Shown here one piece after another: positions 1 through 15,400 of a DNA stretch of 64,000 nt (position 1 is its first letter; every line of letters starts with the position of its first letter). The position numbers and the translations under genes are program-made. This DNA comes from Terebella lapidaria (taxonomy: Eukaryota > Annelida > Polychaeta > Terebellida > Terebellidae): assembly GCA_949152475.1 (NCBI GenBank), contig OX424566.1, positions 10,811,177-10,875,176 on the forward strand, written 5' to 3'. Under the pieces are notes generated by a model that was not told the DNA's origin, did no database searches, and worked only from the letters and a program-made list of their open reading frames with translations.

Positions 1-2325
1 ACACTCCCAGATTCCCCAGCACACTCTGACAGTTCTCACTGCGCACTCCCAGATTCCCCAGCACACTCTGACAGTTCTCACTGCACACTCCCAGATTCCC
101 CAGCACACTCTGAGAGTTCTCACTGCACACTCCCAGATTCCCAAGAACACTCTGACAGTTCTCACTGCACGCTCCCAGATTCCCCAGCACACACAGACAG
201 TTCTCACTACATGCTCCCAGATTCCCCAGCACACTCTGACAGTTCTCACTGCACACTCCCAGATTCCCCAGCACACTCTGTCAGTTCTCACTGCACATTC
301 CCAGATTCCCCAGCACATTCTGACAGTTCTCGCTGCACGCTCCCAGATTCCCCAGCACACACAGACAGTTCTCACTGCACACTCCTAGATTCCCCAGCAC
401 ACTCGGACAGTTCTCACTGCATGCTCCCAGATTCCCCAGCACACTCTGACAGTTCTCACTGCACGCTCCCAGATTCCCCAGCACACTCTGACAGTTCTCA
501 CTGCACACCCTCAGATTCCCCAGCACACTGACAGTTCTCACTGCACGCTCCCAGATTCCCCAGCATACTCTGAGAGTTCTCACTGCACGCTCCTAGATTC
601 CCCAGCACACTCTGAGAGTTCTCACTGCATGCTCCTAGATTCCCCAGCACACTCTGACAGTTCTCACTGCACACTCCCAGATTCCCCAGCACACTCTGAC
701 AGTTCTCACTGCACACTCTCAGATTCCCCAGCACACTCTGACAGTTCTCACTGCACACTCCCAGATTCCCCAGCTCACTGACAGTTCTCACTGCACACCC
801 TCAGATTCCCCAGCACACTCTGATAGTTCTCACTGCACACTCCCAGATTCCCCAGCACACTCTGACAGTTCTCACTGCACGCTCTCAGATTCCCCAGCAC
901 ACTCTGACAGTTCTCACTGCAAGCTCCCAGATTCCCCAGCACACGCTGAGAGTTCTCACTGCACATTCCCAGATTCCCCAGCACACTCTGACAGTTCTCA
1001 CTACACGCTCCCAGATTCCCCAGCACACTCTGACAGTTCTCACTGCACACTCCCAGATTCCCCAGCACACTCTGACAGTTCTGAGTGCGCGCTCCCAGAT
1101 TCCCCAGCACACTCTGACAGTTCTCACTGCACACTCCCATATTCCCCAGCACACTATGACAGTTCTCACTGCCCGCTTCCAGATTCCCCAGCACACTCTG
1201 ACAGTTCTCACTGCCCGCTCCCAGATTCCCCAGCACACTCTGACAGTTCTCACTGCACGCTCCCAGATTCCCCAGCACACTGACAGTTCTCACTGCCCGC
1301 TCCCAGATTCCCCAGCACACTCTGACAGTTCTCACTGCACGCTCCCAGATTCCCCAGCACACTCTGACAGTTCTCACTGCCCACTCCCAGATTCCCCAGC
1401 ACACTCTGACAGTTCTCACTGCACACTCCCAGATTCATCAGAACACTCTGACAGTTCTCACTGCACGCTCCCAGATTCCCCAGCACACTGAGAGTTCTCA
1501 CTGCACATTCCCAGATTCCCGAGCACACTCTGACAGTTCTCACTGCGCACACGCAGATTCCCCAGCACACTCTGACAGTTCTCACTGCACATTCCCAGAT
1601 TCCCCAGCACACTTTGACAGTTCTCACTGCACACACCCAGATTCCCCAGCACACTCTGACAGTTCTCACTGCGCACACCCAGATTCCCCAGCACACCCTG
1701 ACAGTTCTCACTGCACATTCCCAGATTCCCCAGCACACTTTGACAGTTCTCACTGCACACTCCCAGATTCCCCAGCACACTATGACAGTTCTCACTGCAT
1801 GCTCCCAGATTCCCCAGCACACTCTGACAGTTCTCACTGCACACTCCCAGATTCCCCAGCACACTATGACAGTTCTCACTGCATGCTCCCAGATTCCCGA
1901 GCACACTCTGACAGTTCTCACTGTGCACTCCAAGATTAACCAGCACACTCTGACAGTTCTCACTGCACACTCCCAGATTCCCCAGCACATTCTGACAGTT
2001 CTCACTGCACACTCCCAGATTCCCCAGCACACTCTGACAATTCTCACTGCACGCTCCCAGATTCCCCAGCACACTGACAGTTCTCACTGCACACTCCCAG
2101 ATTCCCCAGCACACTCTGAGAGTTCTCACTGCACGCTCCCAGATTCCCTAGCACATTCTGACAGTTCTCACTGCACGCTCCCAGATTCCCCAGCACACTC
2201 TGCCAATTCTCACTGCACGCTCCCAGATTCCCCAGCACACTCTGACAGTTCTCACTGCACACTCCCAGATTCCCCAGCACATTCTGACAGTTCTCACTGC
2301 ACGCTCCCAGATTCCCCAGCACACT

Positions 2326-4420
2326 TTGACAGTTCTCACTGCACGCTCCCAGATTCCCCAGCACACTCTGACAGTTCTCACTGCACACTCCCAGATTCCA
2401 CAGCACACTCTGACAGTTCTCACTGCACGCTCCCAGATTCCCCAGCACACTCTGACAGTTCTCACTGCACACTCCCAGATTCAACAGCACACTCTGACAG
2501 TTCTCACTGAGCACTCCCAGATTCCCCAGCACACTCTGACAGTTCTCACTGCACACTCCCAGATTCCCCAGCACACTCTGACAGTTCTCACTGCACACTC
2601 CCAGATTCCCCAGCACACTCTGACAGTTCTCACTGGACACTCCCAGATTCCCCAGCACACTCTGACAGTTCTCACTGCACACTCCCAGATTCCACAGCAC
2701 ACTCTGACAGTTCTCACTGCAAGCTCCCAGATTCCCCAGCACACTATGACAGTTCTCACTGCACACTCCCAGATTCCCAAGCACACTCTGACAGTTCTCA
2801 CTGCACGCTCCCAGATTCCCCAGCACACACAGACAGTTCTCACTACATGCTCCCAGATTCCCCAGCACACTCTAACAGTTCTCACTGCACACTCCCAGAT
2901 TCCCCAGCACACTCTGACAGTTCTCACTGCACATTCCCAGATTCCCCAGCGCACACAGACAGTTCTCACTACATGCTCCCAGATTCCCCAGCACACTCTG
3001 ACAGTTCTCACTGCACGTCCCCAGATTCCCCAGCACACTCTGACAGTTCTCACTGCACACTCCCAGATTCCCCAGCACACTCTGACAGTTCTCACAGCAC
3101 ATTCCCAGATTCCCCATCGCACACAGACAGTTCTCACTACATGCTCCCAGATTCCCAGCACACTCTGACAGTTCTCACTGCACGTTCCCAGATTCCCCAG
3201 CACACTCTGACAGTTCTCACTGCACACTCCCAGATTCCCCAGCACACTCTGACAGTTCTCACTGCACATTCCCAGATTCCCCAGCGCACACAGACAGTTC
3301 TCACTACATGCTCCCAGATTCCCCAGCACACTCTGACAGTTCTCACTGCACGTTCCCAGATTCCCCAGCACACTCTGACAGTTCTCACTGCACGCTCCCA
3401 GATTCCCCAGCACACTCTGACAGTTCTCACTGCACACTCCCAGATTCCCCAGCACACTGAGAGTTCTCACTGCACGCTCCCAGATTCCCCAGCACACTCT
3501 GACAGTTCTCACTGCACACCCTCAGATTCCCCAGCACACTCTGACAGTTCTCACTGCACACTCCCAGATTCCCCAGCACACTCTGAGAGTTCTCACTGCA
3601 GGCTCCCAGATTCCCCAGCACACTCTGACAGTTCTCACTGCACACTCCCAGATTCCCCAGCACACTCTGAGAGTTCTCACTGCACACTCCCAGATTCCCC
3701 AGCACACTCTGACAGTTCTCACTGCATGCTCCCAGATTCCCCAGCACACTGACAGTTCTCACTGCACGCTCCCAGATTCCCCAGCACACTCTGACAGTTC
3801 TCACTGCACACCCTCAGATTCCCCAGCACACTCTGACAGTTCTCACTGCGCACTCTCAGATTCCCCAGCACACTCTGACAGTTCTCACTGCACACCCTCA
3901 GATTCCCCAGCACACTCTGACAGTTCTCACTGCACACTCCCAGATTCCCCAGCACACTCTGACAGTTCTCACTGCACACCCTCAGATTCCCCAGCACACT
4001 CTGACAGTTCTCACTGCGCACTCTCAGATTCGCCAGCACACTCTGACAGTTCTCACTGCACGCTCCCAGATTCCCCAGCATACTCTGAGAGTTCTCACTG
4101 CACGCTCCCAGATTCCCCAGCACACTCTGAGAGTTCTCACTGCATGCTCCTAGATTCCCCAGCACACTCTGACAGTTCTCACTGCACACTCCCAGATTCC
4201 CCAGCACACTCTGAGAGTTCTCACTGCACGCTCCCAGATTCCCCAGCACACTCTGACAGTTCTCACTGCACACTCCCAGATTCCCCAGCACACTCTGACA
4301 GTTCTCACTGCACACTCCCAGATTCCAAAGCACACTCTGACAGTTCTCAATGCATGCTCCCAGATTACCCAGCACACTCTGACAGTTCTCACTGCACACT
4401 CCCAGATTCCCCAGCACACT
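2326..4420. repeat. Higher-order block of the 42-bp array, first copy
   Basis: Rare unit variants here recur in the same order at about 7,273-9,493. One variant with CACTGAGCACTCC (TGA at 2508) recurs with TGA at 7455, offset 4,947. GATTCGCCAG (CGCCAG at 4031) recurs at 9105 and GATTACCCAG (ACCCAG at 4367) at 9441, both offset 5,074. The change in offset shows unit gain or loss after the duplication. Confidence 0.75.
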
Positions 4421-7272
4421 GACAGTTCTCACTGTGCACTCCCAGATTCCCCAGCACACTCTTACAGTTCTCACTGCGCACTCCCAGATTCCCCAGCACA
4501 CTCTGACAGTTCTCACTGCACACTCCCAGATTCCCCAGCACACTCTGACAGTTCTCACTGCACGCTCTCAGATTCCCCAGCACACTCTGACAGTTCTCAC
4601 TGCACGCTCCCAGATTCCCCAGTACACTCTGACAGTTCTCACTGCACGCTCTCAGATTCCCCAGCACACTCTGACAGTTCTCACTGCACGCTCCCAGATT
4701 CCCCAGCACACTCTGACAGTTCTCACTGCTCGCTCTCAGATTCCCCAGCACACTCTGACAGTTCTCACTGCACACTCCCAGATTCCCCAGCATACTCTGA
4801 CAGTTCTCACTGCACGCTCCCAGATTCCCCAGCACACTCTGACAGTTCTCACTACACGCTCCCAGATTCCCCAGCACACTCTGAGAGTTCTCACTACACG
4901 CTCCCAGATTCCCCAGCACACTCTGACAATTCTCACTGCACGCTCCCAGATTCCCCAGCACACTCTGACAGTTCTCACTGCACGCTCCCAGATTCCCCAG
5001 CACACTCTGACAGTTCTCACTACACGCTCCCAGATTCCCCAGCACACTCTGAGAGTTCTCACTACACGCTCCCAGATTCCCCAGCACACTCTGACAATTC
5101 TCATTGCACGCTCTCAGATTCCCCAGCACACTCTGACAGTTCTCACTGCACACTCCCAGATTCCCCAGCACACTCTGACAGTTCTCACTGCACACTCCCA
5201 GATTCCCCAGCACACTCTGACAGTTCTCACTGCACGCTCCCAGATTCCCCAGCACACTCTGACAGTTCTCACTGCACACTCCCAGATTCCCCAGCACACT
5301 CTGACAGTTCTCAATGCACGCTCCCAGATTCCCCAGCACACTCTGACAGTTCTCACTGCACGCTCCCAGATTCCCCAGCACACTCTGACAGTTCTCACTG
5401 CACGCTCCCAGATTCCCCAGCACACTCTGACAGTTCTCACTGCACGCTCCCAGATTCCCCAGCACACTCTGACAGTTCTCACTGCACGCTCCCAGATTCC
5501 CCAGCACACTCTGACAGTTCTCACTGCACGCTCCCAGATTCCCCAGCACACTCTGACAGTTCTCACTGCACGCTCCCAGATTCCCCAGCACACTCTGACA
5601 ATTCTCACTGCACGCTCCCAGATTCCCCAGCACACTCTGACAGTTCTCAATGCACGCTCCCAGATTCCCCAGCACACTCTGACAGTTCTCACTGCACGCT
5701 CCCAGATTCCCCAGCACACTCTGACAGTTCTCACTGCACGCTCCCAGATTCCCCAGCACACTCTGACAGTTCTCACTGCACACTCCCAGATTCCCCAGCA
5801 CACTCTGACAGTTCTCACTGCACACTCCCAGATTCCCCAGCACACTCTGAGAGTTCTCACTGCACACTCCCAGATTCCCCAGCACACTCTGAGAGTTCTC
5901 ACTGCATGCTCCCAGATTCCCCAGCACACTCTGACAGTTCTCACTGCACGCTCCCAGATTCCCCAGCACACTCTGACAGTTCTCACTGCACACCCTCAGA
6001 TTCCCCAGCACACTCTGACAGTTCTCACTGCGCACTCTCAGATTCCCCAGCACACTCTGACAGTTCTCACTGCACACCCTCAGATTCCCCAGCACACTCT
6101 GACAGTTCTCACTGCACACCCTCAGATTCCCCAGCACACTCTGACAGTTCTCACTGCACACTCCCAGATTCCCCAGCACACTCTGACAGTTCTCACTGCA
6201 CGCTCCCAGATTCCCCAGCACACTCTGACAGTTCTCACTGCATGCTCCCAGATTCCCCAGCACACTCTGAGAGTTCTCACTGCATGCTCCTAGATTCCCC
6301 ATCACACTCTGACAGTTCTCACTGCACACTCCCAGATTCCCCAGCACACTCTGAGAGTTCTCACTGCACGCTCCCAGATTCCCCAGCACACTCTGACAGT
6401 TCTCACTGCACACTCCCAGATTCCCCAGCACACTCTGACAGTTCTCACTGCACACTCCCAGATTCCAAAGCACACTCTGACAGTTCTCAATGCATGCTCC
6501 CAGATTCCCCAGCACACTCTGACAGTTCTCACTGCACACTCCCAGATTCCCCAGCACACTGACAGTTCTCACTGTGCACTCCCAGATTCCCCAGCACACT
6601 CTTACAGTTCTCACTGCGCACTCCCAGATTCCCCAGCACACTCTGACAGTTCTCACTGCACACTCCCAGATTCCCCAGCACACTCTGACAGTTCTCACTG
6701 CACGCTCTCAGATTCCCCAGCACACTCTGACAGTTCTCACTGCACGCTCCCAGATTCCCCAGCACACTCTGACAGCTCTCACTGCACGCTCTCAGATTCC
6801 CCAGCACACTCTGACAGTTCTCACTGCACACTCCCAGATTCCCCAGCACACTCTGACAGTTCTCACTGCACACTCCCAGATTCCCCAGCACACTCTGACA
6901 GTTCTCACTGCACGCTCCCAGATTCCCCAGTACACTCTGACAGTTCTCACTGCACGCTCTCAGATTCCCCAGCACACTCTGACAGTTCTCACTGCACACT
7001 CCCAGATTCCCCAGCACACTCTGACAGTTCTCACTGCTCGCTCTCAGATTCCCCAGCACACTCTGACAGTTCTCACTGCACACTCCCAGATTCCCCAGCA
7101 TACTCTGACAGTTCTCACTGCACGCTCCCAGATTCCCCAGCACACTCTGACAGTTCTCACTACACGCTCCCAGATTCCCCAGCACACTCTGAGAGTTCTC
7201 ACTACACGCTCCCAGATTCCCCAGCACACTCTGACAATTCTCACTGCACGCTCCCAGATTCCCCAGCACACT

Positions 7273-9493
7273 GTGACAGTTCTCACTGCACGCTCCCAGA
7301 TTCCCCAGCACACTCTGACAGTTCTCACTGCACACTCCCAGATTCCACAGCACACTCTGACAGTTCTCACTGCACGCTCCCAGATTCCCCAGCACACTCT
7401 GACAGTTCTCACTGCACACTCCCAGATTCAACAGCACACTCTGACAGTTCTCACTGAGCACTCCCAGATTCCCCAGCACACTCTGACAGTTCTCACTGCA
7501 CACTCCCAGATTCCCCAGCACACTCTGACAGTTCTCACTGCACACTCCCAGATTCCCCAGCACACTCTGACAGTTCTCATTGGACACTCCCAGATTCCCC
7601 AGCACACTCTGACAGTTCTCACTGCACACTCCCAGATTCCACAGCACACTCTGACAGTTCTCACTGCAAGCTCCCAGATTCCCCAGCACACTATGACAGT
7701 TCTCACTGCACACTCCCAGATTCCCAAGCACACTCTGACAGTTCTCACTGCACGCTCCCAGATTCCCCAGCACACACAGACAGTTCTCACTACATGCTCC
7801 CAGATTCCCCAGCACACTCTGACAGTTCTCACTGCACACTCCCAGATTCCCCAGCACACAGACAGTTCTCACTACATGCTCCCAGATTCCCCAGCACACT
7901 CTGACAGTTCTCACTGCACGTTCCCAGATTCCCCAGCACACTCTGACAGTTCTCACTGCACACTCCCAGATTCCCCAGCACACTCTGACAGTTCTCACTG
8001 CACATTCCCAGATTCCCCAGCGCACACAGACAGTTCTCACTACATGCTCCCAGATTCCCCAGCACACTCTGACAGTTCTCACTGCACGTTCCCAGATTCC
8101 CCAGCACACTCTGACAGTTCTCACTGCACACTCCCAGATTCCCCAGCACACTCTGACAGTTCTCACAGCACATTCCCAGATTCCCCATCGCACACAGACA
8201 GTTCTCACTACATGCTCCCAGATTCCCCAGCACACTCTGACAGTTCTCACTGCACGTTCCCAGATTCCCCAGCACACTCTGACAGTTCTCACTGCACACT
8301 CCCAGATTCCCCAGCACACTCTGACAGTTCTCACTGCACATTCCCAGATTCCCCAGCGCACACAGACAGTTCTCACTACATGCTCCCAGATTCCCCAGCA
8401 CACTCTGACAGTTCTCACTGCACGTTCCCAGATTCCCCAGCACACTCTGACAGTTCTCACTGCACGCTCCCAGATTCCCCAGCACACTCTGACAGTTCTC
8501 ACTGCGCACTCCCAGATTCCCCAGCACACTGAGAGTTCTCACTGCACGCTCCCAGATTCCCCAGCACACTCTGACAGTTCTCACTGCACACCCTCAGATT
8601 CCCCAGCACACTCTGACAGTTCTCACTGCACACTCCCAGATTCCCCAGCACACTCTGAGAGTTCTCACTGCACGCTCCCAGATTCCCCAGCACACTCTGA
8701 CAGTTCTCACTGCACACTCCCAGATTCCCCAGCACACTCTGAGAGTTCTCACTGCACACTCCCAGATTCCCCAGCACACTCTGACAGTTCTCACTGCATG
8801 CTCCCAGATTCCCCAGCACACTCTGACAGTTCTCACTGCACGCTCCCAGATTCCCCAGCACACTCTGACAGTTCTCACTGCACACCCTCAGATTCCCCAG
8901 CACACTCTGACAGTTCTCACTGCGCACTCTCAGATTCCCCAGCACACTCTGACAGTTCTCACTGCACACCCTCAGATTCCCCAGCACACTCTGACAGTTC
9001 TCACTGCACACTCCCAGATTCCCCAGCACACTCTGACAGTTCTCACTGCACACCCTCAGATTCCCCAGCACACTCTGACAGTTCTCACTGCGCACTCTCA
9101 GATTCGCCAGCACACTCTGACAGTTCTCACTGCACGCTCCCAGATTCCCCAGCATACTCTGAGAGTTCTCACTGCACGCTCCCAGATTCCCCAGCACACT
9201 CTGAGAGTTCTCACTGCATGCTCCTAGATTCCCCAGCACACTCTGACAGTTCTCACTGCACACTCCCAGATTCCCCAGCACACTCTGAGAGTTCTCACTG
9301 CACGCTCCCAGATTCCCCAGCACACTCTGACAGTTCTCACTGCACACTCCCAGATTCCCCAGCACACTCTGACAGTTCTCACTGCACACTCCCAGATTCC
9401 AAAGCACACTCTGACAGTTCTCAATGCATGCTCCCAGATTACCCAGCACACTCTGACAGTTCTCACTGCACACTCCCAGATTCCCCAGCACAC
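7273..9493. repeat. Higher-order block of the 42-bp array, second copy
   Basis: This is the downstream copy of the block at 2,326-4,420. It has the same diagnostic variants, including units starting CGCACACAGACAG and CTACATGCTCCC. It is followed by a landmark, CACTGTGCACTCC then CACTCTTACAG, that also occurs at the ends of other blocks. Confidence 0.72.
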
Positions 9494-12400
9494 TGACAGT
9501 TCTCACTGTGCACTCCCAGATTCCCCAGCACACTCTTACAGTTCTCACTGCGCACTCCCAGATTTCCCAGCACACTCTGACAGTTCTCACTGCACACTCC
9601 CAGATTCCCCAGCACACTCTGACAGTTCTCACTGCGCGCTCTCAGATTCCCCAGCACACTCTGACAGTTCTCACTGCACGCTCCCAGATTCCCCAGTACA
9701 CTCTGACAGTTCTCACTGCACGCTCTCAGATTCCCCAGCACACTCTGACAGTTCTCACTGCACACTCCCAGATTCCCCAGCACACTCTGACAGTTCTCAC
9801 TGCTCGCTCTCAGATTCCCCAGCACACTCTGACAGTTCTCACTGCACACTCCCAGATTCCCCAGCATACTCTGACAGTTCTCACTGCATGCTCCCAGATT
9901 CCCCAGCACACTCTGACAGTTCTCACTACACGCTCCCAGATTCCCCAGCACACTCTGAGAGTTCTCACTACACGCTCCCAGATTCCCCAGCACACTCTGA
10001 CAATTCTCACTGCACGCTCCCAGATTCCCCAGCACACTCTGACAGTTCTCACTGCACGCTCCCAGATTCCCCAGCACACTCTGACAGTTCTCACTGCACA
10101 CTCCCAGATTCCCCAGCACACTCTGAGAGTTCTCACTACACGCTCCCAGATTCCCCAGCACACTCTGACAATTCTCATTGCACGCTCTCAGATTCCCCAG
10201 CACACTCTGACAGTTCTCACTGCACACTCCCAGATTCCCCAGCACACTCTGACAGTTCTCACTGCACACTCCCAGATTCCCCAGCACACTCTGACAGTTC
10301 TCACTGCACGCTCCCAGATTCCCCAGCACACTCTGACAGTTCTCACTGCACACTCCCAGATTCCCCAGCACACTCTGACAGTTCTCAATGCACGCTCCCA
10401 GATTTCCCAGCACACTCTGACAGTTCTCACTGCACGCTCCCAGATTCCCCAGCACACTCTGACAGTTCTCACTGCACGCTCCCAGATTCCCCAGCACACT
10501 CTGACAGTTCTCACTGCACGCTCCCAGATTCCCCAGCACACTCTGACAGTTCTCACTGCACGCTCCCAGATTCCCCAGCACACTCTGACAGTTCTCACTG
10601 CACGCTCCCAGATTCCCCAGCACACTCTGACAGTTCTCACTGCACGCTCCCAGATTCCCCAGCACACTCTGACAATTCTCACTGCACGCTCCCAGATTCC
10701 CCAGCACACTGACAGTTCTCAATGCACGCTCCCAGATTCCCCAGCACACTCTGACAGTTCTCACTGCACACTCCCAGATTCCCCAGCACACTCTGAGAGT
10801 TCTCACTGCACACTCCCAGATTCCCCAGCACACTCTGACAGTTCTGACTGCGCGCTCTCAGATTCCCCAGCACACTCTGACAGTTCTCACTGCACGCTCC
10901 CAGATTCCCCAGCACACTCTGACAGTTCTCACTGCACGCTCTCAGATTCCCCAGCACACTCTGACAGTTCTCACTGCACACTCCCAGATTCCCCAGCACA
11001 CTCTGACAGTTCTCACTGCTCGCTCTCAGATTCCCCAGCACACTCTGACAGTTCTCACTGCACACTCCCAGATTCCCCAGCATACTCTGACAGTTCTCAC
11101 TGCATGCTCCCAGATTCCCCAGCACACTCTGACAGTTCTCACTACACGCTCCCAGATTCCCCAGCACACTCTGAGAGTTCTCACTACACGCTCCCAGATT
11201 CCCCAGCACACTCTGACAATTCTCACTGCACGCTCCCAGATTCCCCAGCACACTCTGACAGTTCTCACTGCACGCTCCCAGATTCCCCAGCACACTCTGA
11301 CAGTTCTCACTGCACACTCCCAGATTCCCCAGCACACTCTGAGAGTTCTCACTACACGCTCCCAGATTCCCCAGCACACTCTGACAGTTCTCACTGCACG
11401 CTCCCAGATTCCCCAGCACACTCTGACAGTTCTCACTGCACGCTCCCAGATTCCCCAGCACACTCTGACAGTTCTCACTGCACGCTCCCAGATTCCCCAG
11501 CACACTCTGACAGTTCTCACTGCACGCTCCCAGATTCCCCAGCACACTCTGTCAATTCTCACTGCACGCTCCCAGATTCCCCAGCACACTGACAGTTCTC
11601 AATGCACGCTCCCAGATTCCCCAGCACACTCTGACAGTTCTCACTGCACGCTCCCAGATTCCCCAGCACACTCTGACAGTTCTCACTGCACGCTCCCAGA
11701 TTCCCCAGCACACTCTGACAGTTCTCACTGCACGCTCCCAGATTCCCCAGCACACTCTGACAGTTCTCACTGCACACTCTCAGATTCCCCAGCACACTCT
11801 GACAGTTCTCACTGCACGCTCCCAGATTCCCCAGCACACTCTGACAGTTCTCACTGCACGCTCCCAGATTCCCCAGCACACTCTGACAGTTCTCACTGCA
11901 CACTCCCAGATTCCCCAGCACACTCTGAGAGTTCTCACTGCACACTCCCAGATTCCCCAGCACACTCTGACAGTTCTCACTGCACGCTCCCAGATTCCCC
12001 AGCACACTCTGACAGTTCTCACTGCACACTCCCAGATTCCCCAGCACACTCTGAGAGTTCTCACTGCACGCTCCCAGATTCCCCAGCACACTCTGACAGT
12101 TCTCACTGCACGCCCTCAGATTCCCCAGCACACTCTGACAGTTCTCACTGCGCACTCTCAGATTCCCCAGCACACTCTGACAGTTCTCACTGCACACCCT
12201 CAGATTCCCCAGCACACTCTGACAGTTCTCACTGCACACCCTCAGATTCCCCAGCACACTCTGACAGTTCTCACTGCACACTCCCAGATTCCCCAGCACA
12301 CTCTGACAGTTCTCACTGCACGCTCCCAGATTCCCCAGCACACTCTGAGAGTTCTCACTGCATGCTCCCAGATTCCCCAGCACACTCTGAGAGTTCTCAC

Positions 12401-15400
12401 TGCATGCTCCTAGATTCCCCAGCACACTCTGACAGTTCTCACTGCACACTCCCAGATTCCCCAGCACACTCTGAGAGTTCTCACTGCACGCTCCCAGATT
12501 CCCCAGCACACTCTGACAGTTCTCACTGCACACTCCCAGATTCCCCAGCACACTCTGACAGTTCTCACTGCACACTCCCAGATTCCAAAGCACACTCTGA
12601 CAGTTCTCAATGCATGCTCCCAGATTCCCCAGCACACTCTGAGAGTTCTCACTGCACACTCCCAGATTCCCCAGCACACTGACAGTTCTCACTGTGCACT
12701 CCCAGATTCCCCAGCACACTCTTACAGTTCTCACTGCGCACTCCCAGATTCCCCAGCACACTCTGACAGTTCTCACTGCACACTCCCAGATTCCCCAGCA
12801 CACTCTGACAGTTCTCACTGCACGCTCTCAGATTCCCCAGCACACTCTGACAGTTCTCACTGCACGCTCCCAGATTCCCCAGCACACTCTGACAGCTCTC
12901 ACTGCACGCTCTCAGATTCCCCAGCACACTCTGACAGTTCTCACTGCACACTCCCAGATTCCCCAGCACACTCTGACAGTTCTCACTGCACGCTCCCAGA
13001 TTCCCCAGCACACTCTGACAGTTCTCACTGCACACTCCCAGATTCCCCAGCACACTCTGACAGTTCTCACTGCACACTCCCAGATTCCCCAGCACACTCT
13101 GACAGTTCTCACTGCACGCTCCCAGATTCCTCAGCACACTGAGAGTTCTCACTGCACACTCCCAGATTCCCCAGCACACTCTGACAGTTCTCACTGCACA
13201 CTCCCAGATTCCCCAGCATACTCTGACAGTTCTCACTGCACGCTCCCAGATTCCCCAGCACACTCTGACAGTTCTCACTACACGCTCCCAGATTCCCCAG
13301 CACACTCTGAGAGTTCTCACTACACGCTCCCAGATTCCCCAGCACACTCTGACAATTCTCACTGCACGCTCCCAGATTCCCCAGCACACTCTGACAGTTC
13401 TCACTGCACGCTCCCAGATTCCCCAGCACACTCTGACAGTTCTCACTACACGCTCCCAGATTCCCCAGCACACTCTGAGAGTTCTCACTACACGCTCCCA
13501 GATTCCCCAGCACACTCTGACAATTCTCATTGCACGCTCTCAGATTCCCCAGCACACTCTGACAGTTCTCACTGCACACTCCCAGATTCCCCAGCACACT
13601 CTGATAGTTCTCACTGCACACTCCCAGATTCCCCAGCACACTCTGACAGTTCTCACTGCATGCTCCCAGATTCCCCAGCACACTCTGACAGTTCTCACTG
13701 CACACTCCCAGATTCCCCAGCACACTCTGACAGTTCTCAATGCACGCTCCCAGATTCCCCAGCACACTCTGACAGTTCTCAATGCACGCTCCCAGATTCC
13801 CCAGCACACTCTGACAGTTCTCACTGCGCACTCCCAGATTCCCCAGCACACTCTGACAGTTCTCACTGCACACTCCCAGATTCCCCAGCACACTCTGACA
13901 GTTCTCACTGCACGCTCTCAGATTCCCCAGCATACTCTGACAGTTCTCACTGCACGCTCCCAGATTCCCCAGCACACTCTGACAGCTCTCACTGCACGCT
14001 CTCAGATTCCCCAGCACACTCTGACAGTTCTCACTGCACACTCCCAGATTCCCCAGCACACTCTGACAGTTCTCACTGCACACTCCCAGATTCCCCAGCA
14101 CACTCTGACAGTTCTCACTGCACGCTCCCAGATTCCCCAGTACACTCTGACAGTTCTCACTGCACGCTCTCAGATTCCCCAGCACACTCTGACAGTTCTC
14201 ACTGCACACTCCCAGATTCCCCAGCACACTCTGACAGTTCTCACTGCTCGCTCTCAGATTCCCCAGCACACTCTGACAGTTCTCACTGCACACTCCCAGA
14301 TTCCCCAGCATACTCTGACAGTTCTCACTGCACGCTCCCAGATTCCCCAGCACACTCTGACAGTTCTCACTACACGCTCCCAGATTCCCCAGCACACTCT
14401 GAGAGTTCTCACTACACGCTCCCAGATTCCCCAGCACACTCTGACAATTCTCACTGCACGCTCCCAGATTCCCCAGCACACTCTGACAGTTCTCACTGCA
14501 CGCTCCCAGATTCCCCAGCACACTCTGACAGTTCTCACTACACGCTCCCAGATTCCCCAGCACACTCTGAGAGTTCTCACTACACGCTCCCAGATTCCCC
14601 AGCACACTCTGACAATTCTCATTGCACGCTCTCAGATTCCCCAGCACACTCTGACAGTTCTCACTGCACACTCCCAGATTCCCCAGCACACTCTGATAGT
14701 TCTCACTGCACACTCCCAGATTCCCCAGCACACTCTGACAGTTCTCACTGCATGCTCCCAGATTCCCCAGCACACTCTGACAGTTCTCACTGCACACTCC
14801 CAGATTCCCTAGCACACTCTGACAGTTCTCAATGCACGCTCCCAGATTCCCCAGCACACTCTGACAGTTCTCAATGCACGCTCCCAGATTCCCCAGCACA
14901 CTCTGACAGTTCTCACTGCACGCTCCCAGATTCCCCAGCACACTCTGACAGTTCTCACTGCACGCTCCCAGATTCCCCAGCACACTCTGACAGTTCTCAC
15001 TGCACGCTCCCAGATTCCCCAGCACACTCTGACAGTTCTCACTGCACGCTCCCAGATTCCCCAGCACACTCTGACAGTTCTCACTGCACGCTCCCAGATT
15101 CCCCAGCACACTCTGACAGTTCTCACTGCACGCTCCCAGATTCCCCAGCACACTCTGACAGTTCTCACTGCACACTCCCAGATTCCCCAGCACACTCTGA
15201 CAGTTCTCACTGCACGCTCCCAGATTCCCCAGCACACTCTGACAGTTCTCACTGCACGCTCCCAGATTCCCCAGCACACAGAGTTCTCACTGCACACTCC
15301 CAGATTCCCCCAGCACACTCTGACAGTTCTCACTGCACGCTCCCAGATTCCCCAGCACACTCTGACAGTTCTCACTGCACACTCCCAGATTCCCCAGCAC

